From: Palsa-1150 sp036490515
GTDB lineage: Bacteria > Myxococcota_A > Polyangia > Polyangiales > Polyangiaceae
DNA length: 64,000 bases
Direction of reading: 5' to 3'
NCBI GenBank assembly: GCA_036490515.1
Contig: DASXDU010000005.1
Coordinates: forward strand, 62,001 to 126,000
Shown: in pieces, positions 16,131 through 25,079 of the stretch
Layout: each line of letters starts with the position of its first letter
Numbering within the stretch: position 1 is the stretch's first letter
The notes under the pieces: model-generated
Seen by the model: the letters and a program-made list of their open reading frames with translations, nothing else
Databases searched by the model: none
What the model was told of the DNA's origin: nothing
Position numbers and translations under genes: made by a program

Positions 16131-18551
16131 TCAGGTTGCGTCTGTCGGCTTCGCCCTTGCGGAATTGCGCGGACGCAGCAGGCGCAGCATTGCCGGCACG
16201 ACGACGAGCGCGGCCGCCAGGCCGGCGAGGACGCCGAGCGTGCCCACCATCCCCAGGTCGCGCAGGCCGTCGAAGCGGCAAGCAACGAGAGCAACGAACC
16301 CCGCGGCCGTCGTGAGCGCGGTTGCCGCTACGAGCGGTCCCTGCGCGCGAAGCGCCTCCTCGGGGGCGTGGTCGCGCGCGGCGTGGAGGAGGAACATCGA
16401 CTCGTCGACCGTCACGCCGAAGAGCACGGGCAGCACGAGGGCGTCGTAGACGTGCCAGTGCACACCGAGCACGCGCATCGCCAGGCCGACCGCGCCCATC
16501 TCGCACGCCAGCGTCGCCAGCGCGACCAGGGCGTGCCGCGCGCTCCGGAGCGCGAGGCGCATCGCCAGGGCGACGAGGACCAGGGCGACGCCGCCGACGA
16601 GGAGGAGGTCCCGCCCGAGCACGTCCCGCAGCGCGCGGTCGATCGCGTCGAACCCCGTCACCTCGGACCCGGGATCCGCCTCGTGGATCGCGCTGCGCAG
16701 CCGGGCGTCGCGCGAGGGGTCGCCCGTGGGACGCACGTACGTCGCGACGAGCGTCGCGCCCCGGTCGTGCGCGAGGTGCCGCGCGGCGAGCCACGAGAGG
16801 TCCTCGCCGATCACGTCCGACGTCGCGTGCGATGGGTGCTCGAACGCGTCGAGGGCTGGCGCGCACGCCTCGCGCGAGAACCCGGCGGCGTCGAGCGCGC
16901 TCGCGAGATCCGGGCGGCGGCGCGGCAGGTCGAGCGCATCGCGAGCCGCGAGTCGCGCTCCCTGCGTCGCCAGCGACGGCGCAAACGTCGCCAGCGCGTC
17001 GAAGCCGGCCGCTTCACCCGATCGCACCGCCGCCGCCAGGCCTTCTGCGACGCGGTCCGCACGCGCGCGCGCCCGCTCCTCGTCACCGTCGGTCGTCAGG
17101 ACCACCCACTGTCCCCGGCGCCCCCCGAAGAGCGCCTGCACCTCGTCCTCCACGTGGAGCGGCGCCAGCGACGCCGGCCGGACCGCGACGAGCGCGTCGG
17201 CGGGGCGCGGCCACCCGACGGCGACGAGCACGGCGATCGGAAGCCCGCAGGCGGCGAGCGCCGCTGCCGCCCGGGCCCGCGTGGACGTGGCGCGCTCCAG
17301 CCATTCGATCCACCGCGGCACGCGTGCGGCGGGCGGCGCTCCGCGCTCGAGCCATGCGCCGATCTCTGGCGTCACGAGCAGGATGGCGACGGAGGTGAGG
17401 AGCTCCCCTGCGCCGCACAGGAGGCCGAGCTGCTTCATCGCGCGGAGGCCGCCGAGCGCGAGGGACCCGAACGCTACCGCCGCGACCGCGGCTGCCGTCA
17501 GCGTGGGCCGCCACGTCACGGCGCGCGCCCGGCGGGCGGCGAGCTCCGGCGAAAGGCCCTCGCGCCTCGCGTCGAGGAGCGCCGAGTACACGTGGACGCC
17601 CGTGTCGACGCCCACGCCGACGACCACCGCCGCGAACGCGATCGCCAGCGCGCTGAGGCCCGCGGGGAACAGCGCCGCGAGCCCCGTCGTCCACAGCGTT
17701 CCGAGGACGAGCGGGGGCAGCACCGCGACGAGCGCGCGCGCCCGCCGGAACGTGAGGACGAACGCCAGCGACGCGAGCACCGCAGAGAGCGTCCCGCTCA
17801 CCGCCAGGTCGCGCCGGAGCATCCGCTCCGTCTCCCACGCAATCGCGTGGCCTCCCGCCAGCTCCACGGTGATGCCCGGCCGCGCCACCGCCGCGCGAGT
17901 CCGCTCGAAGTCCTCCACCACCGCCCGCGCCGCCGCGGAGGTGAACGCGCTGCCGCGCGGCTCGGCGAGTACGAGGCGCGCCCTGCCGCCGTCCGCGACG
18001 AACGCCGCGCCGGGCGTCGCAGCTACCCCCGACGCGAGCTCCGCTCGCCCCTCCCAGGGAACCAGCCCCAGACGCAGCGGATCGCGCGCCAGCCACGCGT
18101 CGGCGTCTTCGCTTCCCACGGGCGAGAGCAGGAGGGCGCGGGTTCCCGCGAGGCGTTCACGCATGCCGTCCGGCGTCACGATCGCCGCGAGCCGTGCGCG
18201 CGCGGCGTCGTCGGCGTACGCCCATGCGAGCGTCGGGTCTCTCGGAGGCGAGGGGCTCGGCGTGCGGTCTAGGACGCGCGCGATCGAAGGAGCGCCCCGG
18301 AGCGAGGCCGCGACCGCGTCGGCGACCATGCGCACCTCGTCCGCGTCGTCGCCGCGTACGAGGACGACCGCCGGGTCGCTCCCGCCGAAGGCGTGCACCC
18401 ATCGCGCGAGCGCGCCCGCCTCGCCCCTTTCGGGGAAGAGGCGCGAGAGGTCGCCCGAGACGCTCAACCGCGCCCCGGTGAGCCACGCGCAGGCGACGGT
18501 CACGGCGATCACCGCCACGCGCGCGAGGGCGCGCATCCGCGAGGCGCTCAT
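16131..18551 (-). CDS. RND-superfamily (MMPL-type) exporter
   Basis: 806 residues. The ATG overlaps the stop of the CorC-like gene upstream (ATGA), so the two are translationally coupled. It has the two-fold RND layout: helix 1, a large exported loop, six helices (LAVSGTLSAVLASLAFVLTF to ELLTSVAILLV), helix 7, a second loop, then six more helices ending in LAGLAAALVVVPAMLRLL. Conserved Gly/Asp segments such as VVVGVGVDTGVH and VLFGVTVDESMFLL mark the proton relay helices of MMPL/HpnN-type lipid exporters. Export of a lipid or other envelope molecule is likely; no periplasmic adaptor gene is nearby. Confidence 0.9.
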   Translation of the reverse strand: MSASRMRALARVAVIAVTVACAWLTGARLSVSGDLSRLFPERGEAGALARWVHAFGGSDPAVVLVRGDDADEVRMVADAVAASLRGAPSIARVLDRTPSPSPPRDPTLAWAYADDAARARLAAIVTPDGMRERLAGTRALLLSPVGSEDADAWLARDPLRLGLVPWEGRAELASGVAATPGAAFVADGGRARLVLAEPRGSAFTSAAARAVVEDFERTRAAVARPGITVELAGGHAIAWETERMLRRDLAVSGTLSAVLASLAFVLTFRRARALVAVLPPLVLGTLWTTGLAALFPAGLSALAIAFAAVVVGVGVDTGVHVYSALLDARREGLSPELAARRARAVTWRPTLTAAAVAAVAFGSLALGGLRAMKQLGLLCGAGELLTSVAILLVTPEIGAWLERGAPPAARVPRWIEWLERATSTRARAAAALAACGLPIAVLVAVGWPRPADALVAVRPASLAPLHVEDEVQALFGGRRGQWVVLTTDGDEERARARADRVAEGLAAAVRSGEAAGFDALATFAPSLATQGARLAARDALDLPRRRPDLASALDAAGFSREACAPALDAFEHPSHATSDVIGEDLSWLAARHLAHDRGATLVATYVRPTGDPSRDARLRSAIHEADPGSEVTGFDAIDRALRDVLGRDLLLVGGVALVLVALAMRLALRSARHALVALATLACEMGAVGLAMRVLGVHWHVYDALVLPVLFGVTVDESMFLLHAARDHAPEEALRAQGPLVAATALTTAAGFVALVACRFDGLRDLGMVGTLGVLAGLAAALVVVPAMLRLLRPRNSARAKPTDAT

Positions 18552-19867
18552 GCCTCCGGCGCGGTCTCCCGGAGGACCTTCACGCGCAGCCGCGTCACTC
18601 GCCGGCGGCTCAGCGCCGTCACCTCCGCGTTCGCGCGCGGCCCGAGGTCCACCTTGTCGCCCGCGCGCGGCAGCCGTCCGAGGAGCTCCACGACGTACGC
18701 ACCCACGAGCTCTCCGAGGTCCCCGTCCGCGACCTGCACGCCGATGGCGCGCAGCTCCTCCATCGACGCACGCCCATCCACGTCCCACGTGTCGTCCGCG
18801 CCGGCGACCCTCACGACCTTCTGCGGTTCCTCGTCGAATTCGTCACGGATCTCACCAACGATCTCCTCGAGCAGGTCCTCCATCGTCACGATGCCGCTCG
18901 TGCCGCCGTACTCGTCGACGACGACGGCGATGGGGACCTGCTTGCGCTGCATCTCGCGCATGACGTCGACGCCGCTCTGCACCTCGGGGACGAAGAGGAC
19001 GTCGCGCCGGAGCGCCGCGAGGTCGGTGATCGTGTCCGCGCCGGGATGCAGGAGGAAGTCCTTGCCGTAGAGATAGCCGGCGACGTCGTCGAGAGAGCGA
19101 CCGTTGGTGAGGATGATGCGGGAGTACTGGTGGGTGCGGAGGAACTTCTGCGCCTCCACCCCGCTCGTCTGCAGCGGCAAGGAGACGACGTCGACGCGCG
19201 GCACCATCGAGTGGCGCGCGGCACGCGACGAGAAGCGCATGACACGTTCGAAGAGCTCGCCGAGCGCCTTGCCGCGCGGCGACCGGGAGGCGCTGGCCGC
19301 CAGGATGGCGACGATCTCGTCCTCGCTGAAGCGGCCCTCGAGGCTCCCGACGTCGAGCGACATGCCGAGGGCGCGCAGGATGAGGCGCGACGAGCGCTCG
19401 AGCAGCCAGAGGAGCGGCAGGAACGTCACGTAGACGACGCGCAGCGGAATGGCGGCGGCCAGCGCCGTCCCCTCGGAGCGCTGGATGGCGAGCAGCTTGG
19501 GCACGAGCTCGCCGAAGAGGACGTGGGCGAACGTGAGGATGGCGAATGCCACCGCGGTGACGACGACGCGCAGCGTGGGGGGCGCGGGGCCGCCCGTCAG
19601 CGCGACGGCGGCGCGGTCGAGCAGCCCGGCCATCGCGGGTTCGCCGATCCAGCCGAGCCCGAGGCTCGCGAGGGTGATGCCGAACTGCGTGACGGAGAGG
19701 TAACGGTCGAGCCGCTGGACGATGCTCTCGGCGAGCCGCGCCTTCCTCTCGCCTTTCCGTGCCCGCGAGCGCAGGCTCGTCGCCCGCACCTTGACGAGGG
19801 CGAACTCCGCCGCGACGAAGAACCCGTTGAGCGCGATGCAGAGCGCGGCGACGATCAGGCCCCACAC
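18548..19867 (-). CDS. CNNM/CorC family protein (DUF21, CBS pair, CorC_HlyC)
   Basis: 439 residues, GTG start (MWGLIVAALCIALNGFFVAAEFALVKVR, the classic DUF21 opening). Three to four membrane helices to about residue 160, a tandem CBS pair at about 215-335 (with the segment ILTNGRSLDDVAGYLYGKD and VVVDEYGGTSGIVTMEDLLEEIVGEI), and a C-terminal CorC_HlyC domain (WDVDGRASMEELRAIGV). Family members are Mg2+ or Na+/Mg2+ transport or resistance proteins regulated by nucleotide binding to CBS. It is the first gene of the minus-strand group leading into the RND exporter. Confidence 0.93.
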   Translation of the reverse strand: MWGLIVAALCIALNGFFVAAEFALVKVRATSLRSRARKGERKARLAESIVQRLDRYLSVTQFGITLASLGLGWIGEPAMAGLLDRAAVALTGGPAPPTLRVVVTAVAFAILTFAHVLFGELVPKLLAIQRSEGTALAAAIPLRVVYVTFLPLLWLLERSSRLILRALGMSLDVGSLEGRFSEDEIVAILAASASRSPRGKALGELFERVMRFSSRAARHSMVPRVDVVSLPLQTSGVEAQKFLRTHQYSRIILTNGRSLDDVAGYLYGKDFLLHPGADTITDLAALRRDVLFVPEVQSGVDVMREMQRKQVPIAVVVDEYGGTSGIVTMEDLLEEIVGEIRDEFDEEPQKVVRVAGADDTWDVDGRASMEELRAIGVQVADGDLGELVGAYVVELLGRLPRAGDKVDLGPRANAEVTALSRRRVTRLRVKVLRETAPEA

Positions 19868-19900
19868 GGGGAATCATTGGTATCACGGGGGAACCCGGCC

Positions 19901-21415
19901 TTGACCGACCACGACGTCGCCGTCTTCCTTCTCGTCCTCGCCGCCGCGCGGCTGCTCGGCGAGCTGGCGCGCGCGTCCGCGGTGCCGGTCGTGGTCGGCG
20001 AGATCCTGGCCGGGATCCTGCTCGGCCCGACCGTGCTGGGTCGCGCCGCGCCCGGGTGGGAGACGTGGCTCTCGCCGCTTCCCACGGCCCCGGCCCTGAC
20101 GGGCGGTCTCACGACCATGGCCGTCGTCCTGCTCGTCCTCGTCGCGGGCGTGGACGTCGACCCCGGCGTCCTGCGCCGGCGCCGCAGGGCGGCCCTCGTG
20201 ACGGGCCTCTTCGGCGTGGCCCTCCCCGCCGCCTCCTGCTTCGCCCTCGGCGTCCTTCTCCCCGCGTCCGACCTCGTCGATCCGTCGCGGCGCGTCGCTG
20301 CCGCCGCGCTCCTCGCCTTCGCGCTCTCGGTCTCGGCCGTCCCCGTCATCGCCCAGAAGCTCGTCGACCTCGGGCTCTTCAAGTCCGACGTGGGGCTTCT
20401 CGTCACGGCCGCCGCGACGGTCGACGACGCGGTCCTCGTCCTCGCCCTCGGCGCGGCCGCCGCGGCGAACGTCCTGCCGTGGCCTGCCGTGGCCGTCGGC
20501 GCGACCGTGGGCGCGGCGTTCGTGGCCGCGTCGCGCTCGCATCCGCGCATCCGCAAGCTCGTCGAGGCCTTCGTCGTCAACGCGTTCGCGCCGATCTTCT
20601 TCGCCTCGGTGGGGCTCCGGATCGACTTCGTCGGAGCCTTCGACCTGCGCCTCTGCCTGCTAGTCCTCGGCATCGCCGCCGGCGCGAAGGTCTTCGGAGC
20701 CGCGCTCGGCGCGCGCCTCGGCGGAATGCGCTGGCGCGAGGCCACGGCGGTCGGCGTCGGCATGAACGCGCGCGGCGCGGCGGGCATCGCGCTCGCGGCC
20801 GTCGCGCGCGAGGCGGGGCTCGTCGGGGACCCGACGGTGGTGGCGCTCGTCCTGACGGCCGTCGTCACGTCGCTCGCGGGAGGTCCCACGATGAAGTGGC
20901 TCCTCTACAAGCACGAGGCCGAGGAGGACGTGGTCAAGCTCCTCCGGCGCGGCGCCTTCGTGAGCGAGCTGAAGGCCGCCACGCCGGCCGACGCCATCCA
21001 CGAGCTCACGCGTGCACTCGGGTCGCTGCTCACCGGGATGAAGCGCGACGCGCGCGACGCGGTCATCGAGCGCGAGCTCGTGGCGGCGACGGGCCTGGGG
21101 GACGAGGTAGCCATCCCGCACGCCGCCGTCGAGGGCCTCGCGCGCCCGCTCCTCGCGCTCGGGCTCGCGCCGCAGGGCATCGACTTCGACGCGCCCGACG
21201 GGCGGCCCGCGCGCATCGTCTTCCTCCTGCTCATCCCGCCCAGGGCGTACGAAGAGGAGGTCCACATCCTCGCCTCGATCGCGCGCGCGACGTTCGGCGC
21301 CCGCGCCCGCACGGAGCTCCTCGCCGCGAGCAGTCTGGACGAGGTGACGCGCGTGCTCGCGAAGAGCGCGCGGCGCACGAAGGAGTCGATGCGGCCGCCG
21401 GGCCGCGGTTCGTGA
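19901..21415 (+). CDS. Cation/proton antiporter with PTS EIIA-like C-terminal domain
   Basis: 504 residues from TTG 19901, preceded by a GGGGGA Shine-Dalgarno; another TTG lies eight codons upstream. About twelve membrane helices make a CPA2/KefB-type exchanger, including GEILAGILLGPTVLG, VSAVPVIAQKLVDLG, TVDDAVLVLALG and GVGMNARGAAGIALA. The C-terminal domain (about 350-495) resembles PTS EIIA of the mannitol/nitrogen class, with a putative phospho-His at 407 in VAIPHAAVEG and RIVFLLLIP. It should exchange Na+ or K+ for H+, with activity possibly tuned by PTS phosphorylation. It diverges from the CorC-like gene. Confidence 0.9.
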   Translation: MTDHDVAVFLLVLAAARLLGELARASAVPVVVGEILAGILLGPTVLGRAAPGWETWLSPLPTAPALTGGLTTMAVVLLVLVAGVDVDPGVLRRRRRAALVTGLFGVALPAASCFALGVLLPASDLVDPSRRVAAAALLAFALSVSAVPVIAQKLVDLGLFKSDVGLLVTAAATVDDAVLVLALGAAAAANVLPWPAVAVGATVGAAFVAASRSHPRIRKLVEAFVVNAFAPIFFASVGLRIDFVGAFDLRLCLLVLGIAAGAKVFGAALGARLGGMRWREATAVGVGMNARGAAGIALAAVAREAGLVGDPTVVALVLTAVVTSLAGGPTMKWLLYKHEAEEDVVKLLRRGAFVSELKAATPADAIHELTRALGSLLTGMKRDARDAVIERELVAATGLGDEVAIPHAAVEGLARPLLALGLAPQGIDFDAPDGRPARIVFLLLIPPRAYEEEVHILASIARATFGARARTELLAASSLDEVTRVLAKSARRTKESMRPPGRGS

Positions 21416-21490
21416 CGGGCGCCCGCGCGGCGTGACGCACGCCCGCGCAGCGTGACGGACGCCCACGCGCCCTGACGGACGCCGGCCCGC
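21411..21490. repeat. Four tandem 20-bp repeats
   Basis: Four head-to-tail units of exactly 20 bases: 21411-21430, 21431-21450, 21451-21470 and 21471-21490, sharing the core CGTGACGgACGCCCgCGCgg with one to a few changes each. The first unit includes the TGA stop of the antiporter gene; the array ends about 72 bases before the start of the VWA lipoprotein. Unit length of about two helical turns would put repeated protein sites on one face. Confidence 0.8.
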
Positions 21491-21562
21491 GCGGCCATGG
21501 GCATTCTCGAGCGGATCGCGCAAGCAGCTCCACCCCGCGCGCCGCCAAAGGAGTTGGCAACC

Positions 21563-23781
21563 ATGCATCCCTCTCGATGCATCCGGCGGACGTGCGTCTT
21601 CGTGCTGGCCCTCGCACCGGTCGCGGCGGGTTGCCTCGGCCGCCCGGTCACGAACACGAGCCCCGACACGACGACCGTCTTCTCGACGTCGATCGACAAG
21701 GACGCGGTCGAGCGCGTCGATCTCCTCTTCATGATCGACAACTCGAAGTCGATGGGCGACAAGCAGGCGTATCTCGCGTCGGCGGTGCCCGACCTCCTCA
21801 CGCGCCTGGTGACGCCGAACTGCGTCTCGGACGTGGACGACACGACGGTCGTCGGCGTCTCGTCGAACGGCGCGTGCCCGACCGGCCACCTCGAGTTCCC
21901 GCCCGTGCACGACATGCACATCGCGGTCGTCTCGTCGTCGCTCGGGTCGCTGGGCGGTGACGTGTGCGCGGACGTCGCCCCGGGAGCGCCACCGGTCCCC
22001 AACCAGCAGAACGACGACGCGCAGCTCATCAACCGAGCGAACGTCGCCGACGCGCCCGAAGGCTTCCTCGCCTGGCTACCCGACACCTCGGCGAACGCCG
22101 GCGTCTCGCCGACCGCGGGGACGCCCGCGGTGAAGGACGCGGCCACGCTCGTCCAGGACTTCCAGCAGATCGTCACGGCGGTCGGCGAGGGCGGCTGCGG
22201 CATCGAGGCGCAGCTCGAGAGCTGGTACCGCTTCCTCGTCCAGCCCGACCCGTATGCGTCCCTCACGACGCAGGGGGGCACCATCACGATGAACGGGGTC
22301 GACGCCGCGGTGCTCAAGCAACGGCACGACTTCCTGCGGCCCGACTCCCTGCTGGCGATCATCGATCTCTCCGACGAGGACGACTCGTCGGTGGACGTGC
22401 GCGCGTTCAACGGCACGGGCGTCGCGGGGTTTCTCATGAACCAGAACGAGACGGGCCCCTACAAGGGGACGCCCTCGTGCGCGAGCGATCCCGGGTCTTC
22501 GCAGTGCACGAGCTGCGACGCGCAGGGCGTGGGCGGCGACCCCGTTTGCGAAGCGGGCGACCGCTACGACCCGTCGACCGATGCTCCCGGCGAGCCGAAC
22601 ATCCGCCACGTGCACATGAAGCAGGAGTTCGGGCTCGACTCCCAGTTCCCGCTCTCGCGCTACCAGCACGGCCTCACGTCGCCCTCCGTCCCGGACCGCG
22701 CCGGCGAGTACCCGGAGGGTGCGCAGACGTACACCGGCGACGACGACTGCGTGAACCCCATCTTCGCGCAGGACCTGCCCGACGGGAGCGACCTCACGCC
22801 GTCGACGCTGTGCAACCTCACGAAGGGCCCGCGTCTCCCGAGCGACGTCTACTACGCGCACATCGGCGGCGTCCCGTCGGACCTGCTGCACTACGACCCG
22901 ACCAACCCGAGCTCGACGACGCTGAGCTCCGACGACTGGACGAAGATCCTCGGGGAGAAGCCCGACGCGTACGACTACGGCGACATCGACCCACGCATGG
23001 CCGAGACCTACGAGCAGCGCCCGAACTACGCGTCGCCCGCGACGACCTACTGGGACCTCGCCTACGCCTGCACGTTCCGCTCGCGCAGCCACGGGACTGC
23101 ACGCAGGTCGGTGCGCAGCAGGGCTGCGACTGCGCCGAGAGCACGCCGCCGCCGGGGACGAGCGGCTGGGAGCTCTGCGACCCGAGCAACCCGACCATGC
23201 AGATCGCGGCGAAGGCGTACCCCACGTTCCGCGAGCTCTACCTCGCGCAGATGATGGGGCCCCAGGGCGTCGTCTCCTCGCTCTGCCCGATCCACACGAC
23301 CGAGCAGGGAACGGGCGACCCGCTCTACGGGTACCGGCCCGCGATGGCCGCGATCATCGCGCGGCTCCAGACGTCGCTGCTCGGCCAGTGCCTGCCTCAC
23401 GAGCTGACCGTCAAGGACGGCGCGGTGCAGTGCCTCGTGCTCGCGTCGCTGCCGTCGACGGCCGCCTCGTGCGATGCCTCGGCCGGCCTCTCCACGGCTG
23501 CCCCGCAGGTCGTCGCCGAGGCCGCGCAATCGCTCGCGGGGACGGACGACGCGCCTCTCCTCGACCCGACGCAGCACACGATCTGCCAGATGGCCCAGCT
23601 GCCGACGGGCGACGCCGGCACCTGCACGACCTCGACCGACGCGGGCTGGTGCTACGTCGAACAGGCCGCGGTCGCCGGGCAGTGCCCCGACACGATCGAC
23701 TTCTCGCCGTCCGCGCAGCCGCAGCCGGGCGTGCACACGCTGCTCTCGTGCCTCGAGTCGACGCCGACGGTCACGAACTGA
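21563..23781 (+). pseudogene. VWA-domain lipoprotein with one apparent frameshift
   Basis: ATG at 21563 follows AAGGAG. The signal peptide ends in lipobox VAAGC. A von Willebrand A-type metal site, LLFMIDNSKSMGDKQ, follows at about residues 55-70, then a long exported domain with several Cys pairs. The reading frame is lost at about 23075-23080: upstream ...DLAYACTF, downstream (frame moved by one base) QPRDCTQVGAQQGCDCAES continuing smoothly to TGA at 23781. One C added in TTCCGC would restore a single protein of about 739 residues. This is a recent mutation or a sequencing error in a C run. Myxobacteria encode many such VWA lipoproteins of unknown role. Confidence 0.85.
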
Positions 23782-23804
23782 CCGGACGTGGCGCGCATCG
23801 CAAG

Positions 23805-23862
23805 GCCCCCGTCGAGGGGCGTCGAAATGAGCGACGCCCGGGAGCCTTGGGCGCCCGGGCGT
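23805..23862. terminator. Overlapping hairpins between convergent genes
   Basis: Three stems can form. Stem A is GCCCC/GGGGC (23805-23809 with 23816-23820). Stem B is GGGCGTCG/CGACGCCC (23817-23824 with 23832-23839, 7-base loop). Stem C is ACGCCCGGG/CCCGGGCGT (23834-23842 with 23854-23862, 11-base loop). B excludes both A and C. They sit midway between the stops of two convergent genes and can act on both strands. No U-run follows, so this is a strong-stem bidirectional terminator rather than the textbook intrinsic type. Confidence 0.6.
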
Positions 23863-23920
23863 GCCGTGCTGCGGTGAAGAGGGCAGCGGCCCCGGGCTCA
23901 CGCCGCGGAGCCGCGCGGCC

Positions 23921-24310
23921 TCACTGGACGACGAACTCCCACGTGTACGTCGCGTCGCCGTCGACGTTGTCCGGCGGGTCGAGCTTGAGGCCAGCCAGCG
24001 ACGCGACGACGCACTGGGCGACCTGCGGCTGCGCGGTGGTCTGCTCGGGGACGACCGTCGGGTCGGTGATGAGGCCCGACTCCTTCGCCACCGTGAAGTG
24101 CACCGTCGTCGTGCCGGCGAGGCTCTTCGCCTGGTCCGCCGGCGCGGTCTTCACCATGCCGTCGAAGCAGTCGTGGATGCGCGGGTTGGCCTGCGCCGTG
24201 ATGAGCTTCGCCGTGTCGTCGCGGTACGCGTCGCCGACGCGGATCGCGCCGCCACAGGCGACGGAGAAGAGCGGAGCGAGGAGAGAGAGCGTGAGCAGGG
24301 TCTTGTTCAT
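23921..24310 (-). CDS. Small lipoprotein with AgmX/PglI-like C-terminal domain
   Basis: 129 residues. The signal peptide ends in lipobox SVAC. The C-terminal part, with one Cys in HDCFDGM, one in VAQCVVASLAGLKLDPPDN and an ending GDATYTWEFVVQ, looks like the small domain found at the C-terminus of myxobacterial AgmX/PglI-type motility and adhesion proteins, itself like a TonB C-terminal fold. It follows the OmpA-like gene by 15 bases and should be co-transcribed. An envelope role is likely; direct involvement in gliding is speculation. Confidence 0.75.
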   Translation of the reverse strand: MNKTLLTLSLLAPLFSVACGGAIRVGDAYRDDTAKLITAQANPRIHDCFDGMVKTAPADQAKSLAGTTTVHFTVAKESGLITDPTVVPEQTTAQPQVAQCVVASLAGLKLDPPDNVDGDATYTWEFVVQ

Positions 24311-24325
24311 GGTCTTTTCCTTGGC

Positions 24326-24967
24326 TCAGTGCTTGACGGGCGGCGGCGGCTTGGGAGCCGGCGGCGCGGGCTTCATCGGCTTTGCCGGCTTCATCGGCGG
24401 TGGCGGCGGCGCCTCGAGCACGTGGAAGACCACGCGGCGGTTCTTCTCGCGGTTCTCCTCCGTGTCGTTCGGCGCGACGGGGTCGTCGGGGCCGAAGCCC
24501 TTGGCCCCGAGCTTGTCCTGCGGGATGCCCTTGTCGAGGAGGTACTTCATCACCGACTCGGCGCGCGCCTGCGAGAGCGCCTTGTTCTTGGCCGGGATGC
24601 CCTCGGAGCTCGTGAAGCCCTCGATCTGGACGAACTTCACCTCGCCCGCGGCGTCCTTGAGGATGTCGGCCACCTTGTCGAGGAGCACGTCCGAGTGCTG
24701 ATCGAGCTTTGCGCTCGCCTTCTCGAACATGATCTTCTGCCCGACCTGCACGGCCTCGAGACGCGCCTGCGGCGGCGGCGGGGGCGGCGGAGGAGGAGGC
24801 GGCGGCGGAGGCGGGGGAGGCGGCGGAGGCGGGGGCGTTCCCGCGATCTGGAACGACGACGCCCCACGGAACTGCTCGGGAGCCCCGCCGCACGCCGCGG
24901 TCAGCGTGAGCGCTGCCACCGACGCGAGTCCGAGGACGGTTGTTCCTACGCGTTGCAACTTGGTCAT
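24326..24967 (-). CDS. OmpA-family lipoprotein with a 22-proline linker
   Basis: 213 residues from ATG 24967, preceded by AAAGGAGG. The signal peptide ends in lipobox TAAC. The linker has 22 consecutive prolines (24770-24835). The OmpA C-terminal peptidoglycan-binding domain spans about residues 75-190: IMFEKASAKLDQHSDVLLDKVADIL, VQIEGFTSSEGIPAKNKALSQARAES and NDTEENREKNRRVVF, with the conserved Asp and Arg that bind diaminopimelate. It ends in a second Pro/Lys-rich tail. It should tether the outer membrane to peptidoglycan, with the proline rod as spacer. Confidence 0.93.
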   Translation of the reverse strand: MTKLQRVGTTVLGLASVAALTLTAACGGAPEQFRGASSFQIAGTPPPPPPPPPPPPPPPPPPPPPPQARLEAVQVGQKIMFEKASAKLDQHSDVLLDKVADILKDAAGEVKFVQIEGFTSSEGIPAKNKALSQARAESVMKYLLDKGIPQDKLGAKGFGPDDPVAPNDTEENREKNRRVVFHVLEAPPPPPMKPAKPMKPAPPAPKPPPPVKH

Positions 24968-24995
24968 TTCGGGTTGCCCCTCCTTTGGGCCGGCG

Positions 24996-25001
24996 ATACT
25001 A
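24996..25001 (-). promoter_or_regulatory. Candidate -10 box of the OmpA operon
   Basis: TAGTAT on the minus strand, 28 bases upstream of the ATG at 24967, in the 112-base spacer after the DUF362 fusion. A leader of about 20 bases carrying AAAGGAGG would result. No clear -35 is visible. The rest of the spacer shows nothing notable. Confidence 0.4.
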
Positions 25002-25079
25002 GGGCAGAGCTTCGGCGCGAGGGAAGCGCGTTCTTCGCACAGCGGCGCGGTGCAGCTCCGGCAGAACGCCGGGCGGGTC

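Noticed and set aside
21411..21490. CRISPR-like array
   Set aside because: Units are contiguous with no unique spacers and are only 20 bases long.
21964..23781. Second, separate gene overlapping the VWA lipoprotein
   Set aside because: Only its last third (after about 23085) is protein-like, and it continues the VWA protein smoothly; a single-base frameshift explains it better.
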